Shown: piece by piece, positions 22,405-34,394 of the stretch
How positions within the stretch are numbered: the first letter of the stretch is position 1
Layout: the number at the start of each line of letters is the position of its first letter
Assembly: GCF_030253575.1 (NCBI RefSeq)
Contig: NC_080559.1
Coordinates: 29,538,501-29,602,500 of the forward strand
Source of the DNA: Rhododendron vialii
Lineage: Eukaryota; Streptophyta; Magnoliopsida; Ericales; Ericaceae
Length of the DNA: 64,000 nucleotides
Reading direction: 5' to 3'
Position numbers and translations under genes: made by a program
The notes under the pieces: generated by a model
The model's input: only the letters and a program-made list of their open reading frames with translations
What the model was told of the DNA's origin: nothing
The model's database searches: none

Positions 22405-22600
22405 ATGTCTAAGCAAGTCTCGAGGCGAAGACGGGACTTAGGGGCTATCTCCTCCTAGATCTTAGGTTCAAAATTTCTTTAGTACTATCAACTCTTGTGG
22501 GGTCAGTTCACATAGAGTTTTGCCTGACTTTAATCTGACCTTCCGCTCTTTCATGGTGGAATTGGTCCCCCGACATTAGTCAAGGTGCATGTAAGATAGC
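22405..22600 (+). repeat. Au-type SINE remnant
   Basis: Body words match the Au family: CTTGTGGGGTCAGTTCACAT, GTTTTGCCTGAC, and a 3' part GGTGGAATTGGT...CAAGGTGCATGTAAG. Same position in the duplicated unit as the remnant upstream of copy A. Confidence 0.6.
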
Positions 22601-25002
22601 AAATGGCCAAAGTGGAGGAACATTCAAGTACCACAAAACAAAAGAATACAGCATCAGAACGTGCATTGCATGACTGAGGATATAGATTTTTAATAGTTGA
22701 AGCAGGTAAGGTTGAAGGGGGAGACAACAGAAAGAAATGCTGATATCACTATCAGAGTTCTTGATATTCTTCCATAAAAGCCACTTTTCTTCAGTGAAAA
22801 GAACATTCTTCAAAAAAATCAGCTTTCATAAACACTCCTCCCAAATGGGTCCTCTTTACCTCTTTCTTTCAGATAGATGCTAGAACCAGTGCCATACAAA
22901 TCTGTACCCAAGACACTATGGAAATAGATTCTTACACCTAAATAACTTCAGCAAGAATCAGTTAATTCTACCAGCTGATTTTCCCCCTCTTTTGCTCTGG
23001 TAATCATGAGGACCTTGATGGGTTTTTCACGTGTTAACTGTAAGGCTGCCAAACGCATAACTCTACTCTTTTCCCTTTGGTTGGGGGACTGGTTGTGTAA
23101 GATGTATGCAAGACTTAAAGCATGACACATGCTGAAAACACATAGCTTTCAAATTGTGAACACGTACTTATAAAATTGCAGAAGTTTTAGCAGAAATTAG
23201 AAGTTCTTAGGTAGAGAGTTATTTTATAAGTTTTCGATTCGTAGACTAATTCAATTTTCTTTGTTTAATAGATTTGTTTGTGCAAATCCCATCCTCACAA
23301 AGCAAATAGTAATAATTAATAGAAACCCTCACATATGCTGAGCAAATTAGTCAGTCATACGATCAAGATATAAGCCGATATCAATCTCTCTTAAGCATGT
23401 TCCCGCTGATATTTGCATGACAAACAAACTTAAAAACACTGACGGTGACCCTTTTCGAACAAATGAGAAGTAAAAACTTTTTCCCAACACTACGAAAGGG
23501 TTGTTTGAAATCAAAGAGTCACCACTTCTTTAACATGGCTGTAATGAACAATGAAAAGGGGAAGCAGGATGATGTTCATTAAAGTTGTATCAACAACAAC
23601 AACAACAACAGCAGAACCCATGTAGTCCCCAATCATTGCGGGTATGGCAGGGGAGGATTGAAGACAGACCTAACCTTTGGCAATATGCACAAAGTGGCTG
23701 CTCTCAAAACACCACTGAAACAGTGGCCCCCTTGTACTTGTTTTGCGTGGAACCATACCCCCAAATTAAAGCCGAATGACATCAGAGAGGGCAGGCCTAG
23801 AGACCTAATTCTATTTATGTGCACATTACCATACTTCCTTCATTAAAGTTGTATCACAATAAACAAATCTTGCGCCATGGTGAGAAGTGGAAGCCGAAGC
23901 ACGAAGACAATACAAAGTAAGGGAGAATTCGCATTGTGGTGATTTACATTTGTGTATCGGTAATGGTTTTATCATTAATTTTAGGGGAGCCGGGGAAAAG
24001 TAGGAGACTTTTCTTTTCTGTCCCACAAATGGCGGGATATGCTTTAACAGTATTGAATTTAAATCTTCACATGTAAATGGCATAACCAATATGAAAACCT
24101 TTGAATAAAAAAATTACAAAGTCAACTCGAAGTTCTGTACAATACAGGTATAGATAGATAATTAGAGTGAATTCAATTTAAATAATTTGATTTTGTTATG
24201 GAAATAAGGATATGCTAGAGATGCAATAAAGCAATGAGTTTAGAATTAAAAAAAGAAACATGGCATATCTTTGATGTAATATGATTATTACATCTGCCGC
24301 TTGAAACTTTTAATAACAATCCAATTAATCCTTGGCACTTGGTGCGTCAAAAACTCTACCCATGAAACACTCACTACGGTACTATGAAGTATAGATAAGT
24401 ACGCTAGAGGTCGAACAAAACAAGATTTATAGGATTCAATATCAAAAAAGGATGATGACAGACCTTTGATGTGGAAGGATTATGTCACAGGTGTTGCTTG
24501 GAAAAAAAAAAAACCAATTCAATTAACTCGTTCTAGTTGGAAGTCTCAGGGATTTTCTCACGAACGACCTACAATTGAGATGAAATAAAAAAAGATTTTT
24601 TGACGCTTAGGTCGTGCTAGTTGATGCTTCCAGGACATCTCATGAGGGAAAGAAAAAAAAACCCATCCTGCAATACTATACATTATATATTATAGATGGA
24701 TTAACATATCTGTAAGCATCCAACATCCAAACATTACATTCTCACATTTGATTTGCAATCAAGTGTATTGTGGAAGTCTTCCTGTTCCACTCCCAAGGGA
24801 ACATGGCAAAAAATAAACCTTCAGTATTGACCTATTCAATATCATCAAAATGTAACTAAATTTCGATACCATGTCAGGATACACTTTTCGTAAATGCCCA
24901 ACATTAAAGCCAAGTTATTTTCCTCCACAAGATCATCAAGATGTAGACATCTCTCTCCCTCTCTCTCAATTTGCAAGTATTCCCTTCCTACCATCTCCGC
25001 AC

Positions 25003-25010
25003 TATTTATA
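25003..25010 (+). promoter_or_regulatory. TATA-like element, SWEET copy C
   Basis: TATTTATA in the conserved context CTCCGCACTATTTATACC, 63 bases before the start codon, shared with copy D. Confidence 0.6.
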
Positions 25011-25072
25011 CCACCAGAAGGCTGCTCACACTTCAGACATTCTTACTTATTAAAACGTCTCCGTCCAAAAAA

Positions 25073-26619
25073 ATGGGAGAAAGGCTTCGCGTGGCAGTTG
25101 GAGTGATGGGTACCTAACTGCTGATTTACTCATTCCTTAAGGCTACCTATACCATTATTTATCATCAAATAAATTTGATAAAATGATTCCCTAACCAAAG
25201 CTTTGCATGGATTTTATTGCAGGGAATGTGGCTTCGACATTACTTTTTGCTGCACCGATGTAAAATCTAGTTCTATTTAATTCTACCTCGACGAGTTGAG
25301 AAAAATGATGATTCAACTCTAATTTAATGCTTTTGTTCTTTCCAGATTAACTTTTTCAAGGGTCATAAGAAAGAAAAGCACCGAGGAGTTTTCTTGTGTT
25401 CCTTACATCATTGCTCTACTGAATTGCTTACTTTATACTTGGTATGGCTCGCCTGTTGTAAGCCTTGGGTGGGAAAATTTATCTCTGGTCACCATTAATG
25501 GCGCAGGCATTCTTCTTGAAATCTCCTTCATTCTCATATTTTTTTGGTTCGCTTCGGTCAGAGATAAGGCAAGCTATATCTCTATCTCTGTACACTTCTC
25601 TACACTCCATACCATTAGCAAGTTTTTTTTTTTCAATTGCAAGTCACCCTTACAGGTTCGCATGCATTATAGATTTCATTTGTTGATTCCTTTAACATTT
25701 ATGTAAATCCTTAAGAAGTAATCCATAAAAATCATTTCACATGTGTACATGTAGTTAACATTTAACGTACAATGTTATGCAAATATGGTTTACGATGATT
25801 AGTTATTTGTAGCTAAATAAAAAAGAAGATTATCGCTAATTTTCCACATAACTTAAAAGAAAAAGATATAAACATTTGTTTCTACCCTATGGTGTAGAAG
25901 AAGGTAGCTATGATGATCGTACCTGCTATTTTAGTTTTCTGCGTCACCGCAACAATATCAGCTTTCCTATTCCATGGTCACCACCACCGCAAGGTGTTTG
26001 TTGGGAGCGTTGGACTCATAGCCTCGATGGCAATGTACGGCTCACCTTTGGTTGTCATGGTGAGTTCTCTTCTCATCATCATGCCCATACTTGTCTTTTT
26101 CCAATATAATACGACTCCCTACTTTGGCAACAAGAAAATAAAGTTATATTTAGTTCACATATGGAAGCTCATCCATGCATATATAACTCACGTACCAAAT
26201 ATGATTCATATTGCAGAAGCGAGTAATAAAAACGAAGAGTGTGGAATTTATGCCGTTCTACTTGTCATTTTTCTCATTCCTAGCTAGTACTCTTTGGCTG
26301 GCCTATGGACTGCTGAGCCATGATATAGTTCTTGCGGTATGTGAGATAATTTAATCTTAATTTTTTAGACAACATTGAAGTTCAAACAATTACTCATTCC
26401 ATGTTACGATTTAAATCTCTAACTCAAATTTGCACATATTGGCAGTCTCCAAATTTTGTTGGCACCCCTTCGGGCATTCTCCAGCTTGTGCTGTACTTTA
26501 TGTACAGGAAGAAGGGCATCATGGAAGAACCCCACAAACCGGATATAGAAAAGAATGGTGAGAAAATCAAGCAGCAGTTCCAGACCTTGGATACTGAAGA
26601 TAATAATGGCAAGATTTGA
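25073..26619 (+). CDS. SWEET3-like sugar transporter, copy C (intact)
   Basis: The best-preserved member of the array. Six exons: 25073-25109, 25223-25259, 25346-25568, 25898-26059, 26217-26336, 26446-26619; 250 residues, normal for a clade I SWEET. The start MGERLRVAVGVMG matches the SWEET3 N-terminus. Hallmarks are APILTFSRVIRKKSTEEFSC, LLNCLLYTWYGSPVVS, INGAGILLEIS, GSPLVVM, KSVEFMPFYLSFFSFLA and LWLAYGLLSHD, covering both three-helix MtN3 domains and the linking fourth helix. The 3' tail is hydrophilic (EKNGEKIKQQFQTLDTED). Intron 3 uses a GC donor (AAG then GCAAGC). Expected role: facilitated sugar transport across the plasma membrane or tonoplast; substrate not inferable. Closest remembered relative is Arabidopsis SWEET3. 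Confidence 0.92.
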
Positions 26620-26913
26620 AGAATTGGTTACGTGAAGGTGTACTTGGATCTCTCTCTTTATTAGCCGTGCCCCAGATTTTGAGTTACTGGAAGTCACAGT
26701 TCATTAGAAATCTTCAAATAAACAAACGATAGATAATGCAGTTTGCAATTATCATGCAATTCATGCGTCCAATAAAGCGCTAAGAGCAACTAAATTTGTA
26801 TTGCTAAGACAGCTAGAGAGTTAGAGCAGTGATAAACTTTTGATTGCACTAAACAAGTAAATCCTGCTGACGTTCCACTTGACATTTTAGCACATGCATA
26901 ATTGGACATAAAA

Positions 26914-26951
<38 letters not shown>

Positions 26952-28189
26952 TTCATGAGCTCTCAACCATAGAGTTCCCAATAAGAAACGCCAAAGGGTT
27001 TGGCCAAGTGGCAAGAGACAGCAACGAAACGCTTCCTCACAAGAGGTCGCAATCTCACGAAAACCAAAGGTTCTACAACTTGGGGCCACTGGACGTTTGC
27101 CCAGCTGTTAACTTGAGGCTCTGGAATTCGTCGAAGTGCTCGTAAACTGACTCAGACACCCAGTTGGTAAAATAAGTATATATAGAACGAATCATAAGCA
27201 AGAGGAATAAATAAATCAGTTAAAGAGATAACCTTCTGGAGATTTTGCTGGTACTCGGTCTGGTGGGGGCAAATACTAGTTCTGTTCCATGAGACAATCG
27301 TTCGTTCAGACATTTTATCGAACGCGTGGGGAGTCAGCTTGGATTTGATTGGTGAGTTACGGTTTTGTTTAGAGAGACCGTTATGTTGAGTTACGATGAT
27401 TCGGCGTAGGGTTAGTCGTTCTTCAACCGGCGATGCTTCCACGTTCCCGATAATGAGGATTTTATTACTAGCATATTGATATGCTGCTTCATCCCCTAGA
27501 GTTCAAGATTACCTGCGTTGGATCAATTGTCTTGCTCAGCAAGCAATATGTTTGTACTTAGGCCGGCTAATTAACCGAGCCAGCAATTCGTGAACTGTCC
27601 AATGCTTGTTTGAGTACGATTCGAGTGCTAAACGAATCGAACTTGAGCCATTTAATAAATGAGTCGAACCTGAACTTAATAGTATCCAGCTCGATTAGGC
27701 TCCCAAACCTAGTAGTGTGTATATATATAACTCATGAGAATTTTACACGACCATGAATATTTATAAACATTTTACATGCACATAGTATAAAATTTTATAA
27801 CTTGTATATATAAAAAATTTTAAAAGTGCTACTATAAACTTAAAATTTCTATATACATTTTTTATAAAAATATATGTATGAGTTTATTTATGTACAAAAT
27901 AAAAAATTTATTTGCAGTTATAAACCTGTATGAACGCATAAATGTTTGGAGTAATATTTTTGACTCATTAATGTTCGCGAATAATTTCGAGTTCAAGTCA
28001 AACCTAGGCAAGTTCGGCTCGTCAAATTTTCATTGAACTCGAGCTCGGGGAGTTCGTTTAAAAACTTAACGAACGAACCTGAACATTTTAAATCTCTGCT
28101 GGATTCGGCTTGCAGCCCTCAAATAGCTAGGAATTATGAAAACAATTCAAAATGATCTTCGCACCTCACGTTTCATTGAGAATGCATAC
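26620..28189. other. 3' flank of SWEET copy C
   Basis: Duplicated 3' flank with a GA microsatellite (about 26919-26945), a PPR fragment (27152-27450), and then a GAGCC/GCTCG-rich dispersed repeat (about 27560-28120) resembling the hAT-type element at 53317. No intact gene. Confidence 0.55.
27152..27450 (-). pseudogene. PPR protein N-terminal fragment (duplicate)
   Basis: The minus strand encodes MEASPVEERL, then HAFDKMSERTIVSWN, the signature of a PPR P/L motif, in the same relation to its start as in the larger PPR pseudogene at 34880-36905 (MEASPMEKHL, then HIFDQMTQRTVVSWN). Only the first motif region remains. It lies downstream of SWEET copy C just as the full PPR relic lies downstream of copy D, so it is a truncated duplicate from the array. 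Confidence 0.7.
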
Positions 28190-28860
28190 TCACGTTTCAT
28201 TGAGAATGCATTTCAAAACTCCTGTTCTAATGTGCTCGAGTATTGATCCACTTCTATCTCCATCATTTCTCGGACCTCGGTGAAAACCTGTAACCCATTG
28301 CCTGTTATGATCGCAAATGATTCCACCCATGGTGGCTCTCGTAGTATCATTGTTGAATGAACCATGAGTGTTAAAGCTTCGCCGTGCATGCCTCGAGGCG
28401 GCGGCTTCCAGTCCACAAGAATCGTTTGTTTCTGCCTCGAGGTGGCGGTTTCCGGCCCACAAGAATCGTTTGTTCCGCCTTATATTTGTGATCATGTACG
28501 TACGGTGTAAAATCACTTTAGTCGGCTTAGCAAGAATCATATTAGCAACTTGATAAGGTGGTTGGGAATAGGTTTGGGGCTCGAACAAGGCTTTGTTTCT
28601 ATGATTCCAAATGTGCCAACAAGTAAAGAGAGAGCGATGATGGACCAAGGGATTCCAAATGGATGCTTCAGCGTCGTTACAAAGATAAAAAAGAACTCTT
28701 CAAAAGCCATACAATATTGCACTCTTGAATCCGAACACTTGATAATAGCTTCAGCTTCAGATTCCAAAATTGCATGCCGAAAGTTTAAAGCCCGGGCTAA
28801 AATCAAACCTTCCAGAATAGCAGCAGCTTCCCCAACTCTAGGGTGACCGGATACCTTGGA
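28190..28860 (-). mobile_element. LINE-type RNase H fragments, rearranged
   Basis: Two pieces of the RNase H-like domain found at the end of plant non-LTR retrotransposons. The lower part (28190-28648) has WHIWNHRNKALFEP, NTHGSFNNDTTRATMGGIIC and WVTGFHRG. The higher part (about 28660-28850) has ILARALNFRHAILESEAEAI. On the coding strand the second-half motif precedes the first-half motif, the reverse of the protein order. The block therefore comes from two copies or a rearrangement. No reverse transcriptase is attached. Confidence 0.6.
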
Positions 28861-30975
28861 GAACTCTTAGAGCCAGCCCACCGAACTACCGCACCAGTAC
28901 CAGAAGCTTCTTTTCTAATTTGATATGGCTGCATCCACACTAATTTTCAAACCCTTGCTTTGGATGTTCCCACGCCGGAGGTGTAGAAGGCCGGTTCGTA
29001 GTAGGGGGGTTTAGCTTGCTGATAAACCCTGGTAAATGAGAATAATTATAAGTGAGACTTGTCAAATTTAAACCTTGGCTGAGTTAAAAATAGAACATAT
29101 AGAAGCTCATACTTTCCGGACTTAAAGAGTTAAAGTAGGCACTCCGAATGTCGAAATCCTAAAAATGATCAAATGAAAAGGGCAAAACACATTCACAAAC
29201 ATTTCATCGAATGCCTAACAGTCTAGACAGCATCTGATGTGTTGTCCAAATCAACAAGACAATGATAAAATAATTTCTTCATTTTTTGGACCCAAAAAAA
29301 AAAACCCCTCCATTTTATCAACCATGTAAAGGAATAATTTCTCTCACGTCCAGTGATAAAGCATTCCGAATCCTGGCTTGAAACATAACTTACAGTGCCA
29401 TTGATTAGTAATGTCGAAGCACCCCCAAGAGATTTGCTTTGGTGATTGAGATTTGAGATTTTAGGGATTTACTCCCAAGATCTCTGGTTCGAAACCTATT
29501 GGGTGGCCAGTTCATACAAAACTGTCCTGACTTTAATCAGGAAAGGTATTTGTCTTCCATAAATTAGTGATGCACACTTTGAGTTGACCTGGTTACGCTG
29601 AGTTATCAAAAAAGAGAGGATAATGTCTAAGCAAGCGTCAAAAATCTAAACACGTATTCAAACTCCAATCAGGGAATAGAATTTGAGTAGCTTATGTTAT
29701 GAAATGACAGTAAATGGCCATAATGGAGGAATAATCAAGTACCACAAAATGATAGAATAAGGCATCAGAACATCTCTTGTTTTGATTGAGGGTATAGAAT
29801 TTTAATAGTTGAAGCAAGGAAGGATGAAGGGGGAGACAACAGAAAGCAATGCTGATATCACCATCATAGCTAAAGGAATAGTGTATTGAAGTACTCAAAG
29901 GCCACTTTCTTTAACCAAAAGCACATTCTTAAAATAAAAATTAAAAAAAAAAACCACTTTCATATATTGACAAGGTAAATCTCCTGCCACCCGAGTCCTC
30001 TTTTTTCAGATAGATGTCTAGAACCATTGCCATGTACAACTGAACTCAGTACCTTTAAATGGCCTCCGATAGTGGACTTTGAAATTGGTCATCCAAAAAT
30101 GAGTGTGCATAAAGTGGCCTCGAAACCATTAGTTATCAGAAAAGAAAATATACAACTCCATACCCAAGACATAATGGAAACAGAATTCGTACACCTCAAT
30201 AACGGAATAACCTCAGACGGAATGAAATAATTCTATAAGCTGATATTTTTCCTCCCTTGCTCTGGTAATCGTTCAAATTGCAGAACCTTTCTTTTATTCT
30301 TCTAAAATGGAGTTTAGATATGCCTTACTTGAAGAGAGAAAATCCTAGCCTTATTTGGTGACTTTGTGGTAAGACGACAAAGCAAAATTCTGCTTTAGAC
30401 ACAACCAATTGCTCGCATAACATATTTTTCCTATCGCCGTTCAGGGAAAAAAAAAAGAAAAAGAAATTTTTAATCTTTCTTAAAACCTCAAAAACACAAA
30501 ATTAGACCTCAAGATAACCAACTCAACCTCTGCAGGTCTAGTTTACTTCAATTCTTCAGGGTATATGCTCCCTTGGGCCTTGGGTTACTCTTTTTCTTTC
30601 TTCTATTGACTCACATTCCCATCTGACCTAAAATGATTTTCCTTTTCAAGATATATTTCATTTGGGCATATAAAACCTAATTATCCCAACAGTACTCAAA
30701 AGCTTGGACAATAACGAGAAAGGGTGATATTCTCATTGTGATGGCTGGATTTACTTCTGTTTATCAGCAAGGGGCTTTTTATTTTAGGACAGGCAGGAAG
30801 AGTAGGAGACTTTTCTCTCAGTCCCATATATCACAGGATATCACTCAACAATTCCGAATTAATTTGAATCTTCATATGTAAATGACCTAGCCAAACTAAA
30901 ATAGTTAAATAAAAAATCTAGGAAATTCAACATACATAGATAAATAAGGATGTTAGAGATGGATAACCTGAAATA
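28861..30975. other. Upstream flank of SWEET copy D
   Basis: No gene. From about 29205 the sequence parallels the upstream flanks of copies A and C (for example AGTCTAGACAGCATCTGATG, and 29690-29890 against 22600-22770), with an Au SINE remnant near 29425-29560. Confidence 0.55.
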
Positions 30976-31552
30976 TCTATATAATAAAACAGCTCAGTAT
31001 TTGAATCCCATGTGCATAATCTAACGGCCCAAACTTATCCCTTGTAAATCCTACGGCTAAGAAGAGTCCTAGCTAGGGCTGGAAAATCCTATTTCCAATC
31101 TTCTCTAACTTTTCCTATTCCAACTCTCTTTTGTTATGGAAAGATAGAAAGCAATAAAATTTCATTGCCAAAAAAAGAGCCGAATTTTGAAATAAGAAAG
31201 GGAAGTAATTTTTGAAAACTTAGTCTCTCTCTGAAGTAAGGCGAAATCTTCTCTAACTTTTCCTATCTCAACCCTCTTTTGTTATGGGAAGATAGATAGT
31301 AATAAAATTTCATGTATAAAATTAGTGTAAGGCACATTGTAAACTAAACAAAAGGGTAAGAAATACTTTTGTTTATCGGTTGATTAATTTCAATTTTTTG
31401 GGGATGTGTGTTTTTTTTGTAAACTAAACAAAAGGGTAAGAAAAAAAATCTGTTTGATCCTAATTTAAGAAAAATCTTCCCGTATAAATCAGATTCGTTG
31501 GCGGGGGTAGTAAATGCGTTGTGCCATGCCTTCAGGCATGGGCAAACTCTAG
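30976..31552 (+). mobile_element. Non-autonomous Helitron
   Basis: The 5' end TCTATATAATAAAAC is typical of plant Helitrons and follows an A. The 3' end has a GC-rich hairpin (GCCATGCC, loop TTCA, GGCATGGGC) followed shortly by CTAG, and the next base is T. This fits insertion between A and T without target duplication. Length 577 bp. The interior carries an imperfect tandem duplication (TCTTCTCTAACTTTTCCTAT at about 31099 and 31229). No Rep/helicase coding is present. Confidence 0.8.
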
Positions 31553-32217
31553 TAGATATATAACAAAGGATGTTTTGTACAATATACATAGATAACTTCA
31601 AAGATTTCTATTTTAAGAGTTTTGTTTTTGTTTTATAGAACTAAGGATGTTAGAGATGGAATAAAGCAAGATTTATGAGTTTCAAATTCGAAAAACCATC
31701 ATGTAATATGCTTGTCACATGATAGCATGCACGTGTCCCTTGAAATTCCTAATGTAAAATGCTTATCAAATGTACTTCACCTTGAAATTTTTAATGAAAA
31801 TCCAATCTATTTGTGTTAGTTGGCACATCTTCTAAGGAAAAGTCGCCATGCAACTATATAGTAAACATTACTAAACTTTGGCTACAAGAGGAAAATCGCA
31901 GGATTTTTGTCCATAAACATCCAACAAATATTAATATATTATCATTTTGACATTCTTACATTTGTTATGCAATCTTAAAGATGATCTTATCATGTGGATA
32001 GGTCTTGTGATATGTACCCCTCACAAAAGAACCATGGCAAAATATATTTCCTTCCGTGTCTCCCTATGGACTATCATAAAAATGAAACTAAATTTTGAGA
32101 CCACTGCCCAATAATACATTTTAAGTAAATGCTCTACAAGTTCATCAAGATGTAGACAGCACTTTCTCTCAACACCCTTTCAATGTTCAAGTATTCCCTT
32201 CTTACCCATCTCCGCAC
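31553..32217. other. Proximal upstream region of SWEET copy D
   Basis: No gene. Homologous to the proximal upstream sequence of copies A and C, with the pattern CAAGATGTAGACA followed by a CT-rich stretch before the TATA-like element. Confidence 0.55.
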
Positions 32218-32225
32218 TATTTATA
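32218..32225 (+). promoter_or_regulatory. TATA-like element, SWEET copy D
   Basis: TATTTATA within CTCCGCACTATTTATACC, 64 bases before the start codon, identical in context to copy C. Confidence 0.6.
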
Positions 32226-32288
32226 CCAGCAGAAGGTTGCCTACACCCCAGACATTCTTAGGTAACTGAAACTTCTGTGTCCAAAAGA

Positions 32289-33766
32289 ATGGGAGATAGG
32301 CTTCATGTGGCAGTTGGAGTAATGGGTACCTAATTGCTAATTTGATCATTCCTTGTGGGATACATATTCCCATTATTTATCACCAAATAAATTTGATAAA
32401 ACCATTCCCTGACTAACAAAGTTGCATGATTTTTATTGCAGGGAATGCGGCTTTGATGTTACTTTATGCTGCACCCATGTAACATCTATTCCTATTTTAT
32501 TCTACCTCAACGGTTTGAGAGTGATAATCTATCTCTAATTTTATGTTTCTGTTCTTTCCAGATTAACTTTTTCAAGGGTCATAAGAAAGAAAAGCACCGA
32601 GGAGTTTTCTTGTGTTCCTTACATCATTGCTCTACTGGATTGCTTACTTTATACTTGGTATGGCTTGCCTGTTGTAAGCTATAGGTGGGAAGATTTATCC
32701 CTGGTCCCTGTTAATGGCGCAGGCATTCTTCTTGAAATCTCCTACATTCTCACATATTTCTGGTTCTCTTCAGCCAGAGAGAAGGCAAGCTACTATATAT
32801 ATCTATAAACTTCTCCAATCCATTAGCAAGTTCTTTTTTTCAATTGCAAGTCATCCTTGTGGGTTCACAGGCATGAGAAATTTCATGTGTTTATAATATA
32901 TACCATTCATGTAAATCTTTATAAAGCGATCTATACATGTAGTTCACATTTGACGTTCACCTTTATGTAAGTGTGATAGAAGATAAGTAATTAGTAGCTA
33001 AGGAAATCTTAAGATAATCAATAGTTTTCCACATAACTTATAAGAGAAAGATATAAACATGTGTTTCCACCCTATGGTGCAGAAGAAGGTTGCTTTGATG
33101 ATAGTACCTGTTATTCCAGTTTTCTGCATCACCGCAACGATATCAGCTTTCGTATGCCACAATCACCACCACAGCAAGGTGTTTATTGGGAGTGTTGCAT
33201 TCGTAGCCACTGTAGCAATGATCAGCTCGCCTATGGTGGTCATGGTGAGTTCTCTTCCACCGATCACGCCCATACTTGTCTTGTTCAGTATAAATGACTT
33301 CCTAATTTGGCAAAAGTGAATAAGTTACATTACTTCATAGTTTGAAAGCTAATGCATGCGTATATAACTTACAAACTAAAAATGATTCATATTGCAGAAG
33401 CGAGTAATACAAACGAAGAGCGTGGAATATATGCCGTTCTACTAGTCATTTTTCTCATTCCTAGCAAGTTCTCTTTGGTTGGCCTATGGACTGCTGAGCC
33501 ATGATGTAGTTCTCGCGGTTTGTGTGATAATTAAACCTTAATTTTGTATATCACATTGAAGTTCAAACAATTATTCATACCAAGTCTTTTAAATTTGATT
33601 TTCTAACTCTAATTTGCACATATATGCAGTCTCCAAATTTTGTTGGCATCCCTTCAGGCATTCTCCAGCTTGTGCTTTACTTTAAATACAGGAACAAGGG
33701 TATTATGGAAGAAGCCCACAGCTCAGATACAGAAAATAATGGTGAGAAAACCAAGCAGCAGTTGTA
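32289..33766 (+). pseudogene. SWEET3-like transporter, copy D (nonsense codon in exon 5)
   Basis: Six exons align with copies A and C: 32289-32325, 32442-32478, 32562-32784, 33083-33244, 33398-33517, 33630-33766. All junctions are kept, including the GC donor of intron 3. Exon 5 reads KSVEYMPFY and then TAG at 33443-33445, where copy C has TTG (Leu). Translation would end after 168 residues, losing helices 6 and 7 of the second MtN3 domain. Exon 4 also departs from family consensus (SSPMVVM and SKVFIGSVAFV). Promoter context is preserved, so transcription is possible. Either a recent pseudogene or a truncated product; half-size MtN3 proteins work in bacteria, but here the cut falls inside the second domain, so function is unlikely. 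Confidence 0.8.
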
Positions 33767-34100
33767 GTTCATGGCTACTGAAGATAATAATGGCAAGATT
33801 TGAAGAATTGGTTACATGAAGGTCTATTTGGATCCCTTGTTTTAGCCGTGCCCTAGAGTTTGGGTTGCTGGAAATCACAGTACACTACAAATAAACGAAG
33901 GATAGATAATGCAGTCTGCAATTATCATGCAATTCATGTGTCCAATTATGCGATAAGAGCAACTGAATTTTCTACCATACGTCAAATAGACAAGTTAGAG
34001 CAGTGAGAAACTTTTGATTGCACTGCACAAGTAAAATTGTTGCTGATGTCCCACTTGACAGTCTAGCGCATGATATAATTGGACATGACAACGCGCGAGC

Positions 34101-34152
<52 letters not shown>

Positions 34153-34394
34153 CCTGAACCGTAGAACAAAGCATAAGCAGGAGAATAAAATCCATCTGTT
34201 CAAGAATGCTTCAAAAAACTGAGGCTAGCTGATAACACCAGAGTCCTAACACAGTGACACAACAGAAGTAAAATCACCTTATGACATGACTCTGATTATT
34301 AATATCAGCCGGCACCAATTCATTGGGACTTAGAACTCCATTTGCTTAACCAATGTTGTCCAAACGTACTTACAGGTCCCCTTGATCTTCTAGT
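33767..34394. other. 3' flank of SWEET copy D
   Basis: Duplicated 3' flank with an AG microsatellite of about 23 units (about 34105-34150). No gene. Confidence 0.6.

Larger units (their letters stand above)
21135..24999. other. Intergenic, upstream flank of SWEET copy C
   Basis: No gene is firmly supported. The opening block (about 21140-21200) matches 27485-27545. A minus-strand open frame at 21299-21676 could encode 125 residues of mixed composition that I do not recognise; much of its N-terminal part comes from the MITE at 21570-21700. The region from about 21840 onward parallels the flank of copy A, including an Au SINE remnant (22405-22600). A CAA microsatellite lies near 23590. Confidence 0.5.

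Noticed and set aside
23585-23779. Poly-Gln protein
   Set aside because: A short CAA microsatellite inside intergenic DNA, with no further coding evidence.
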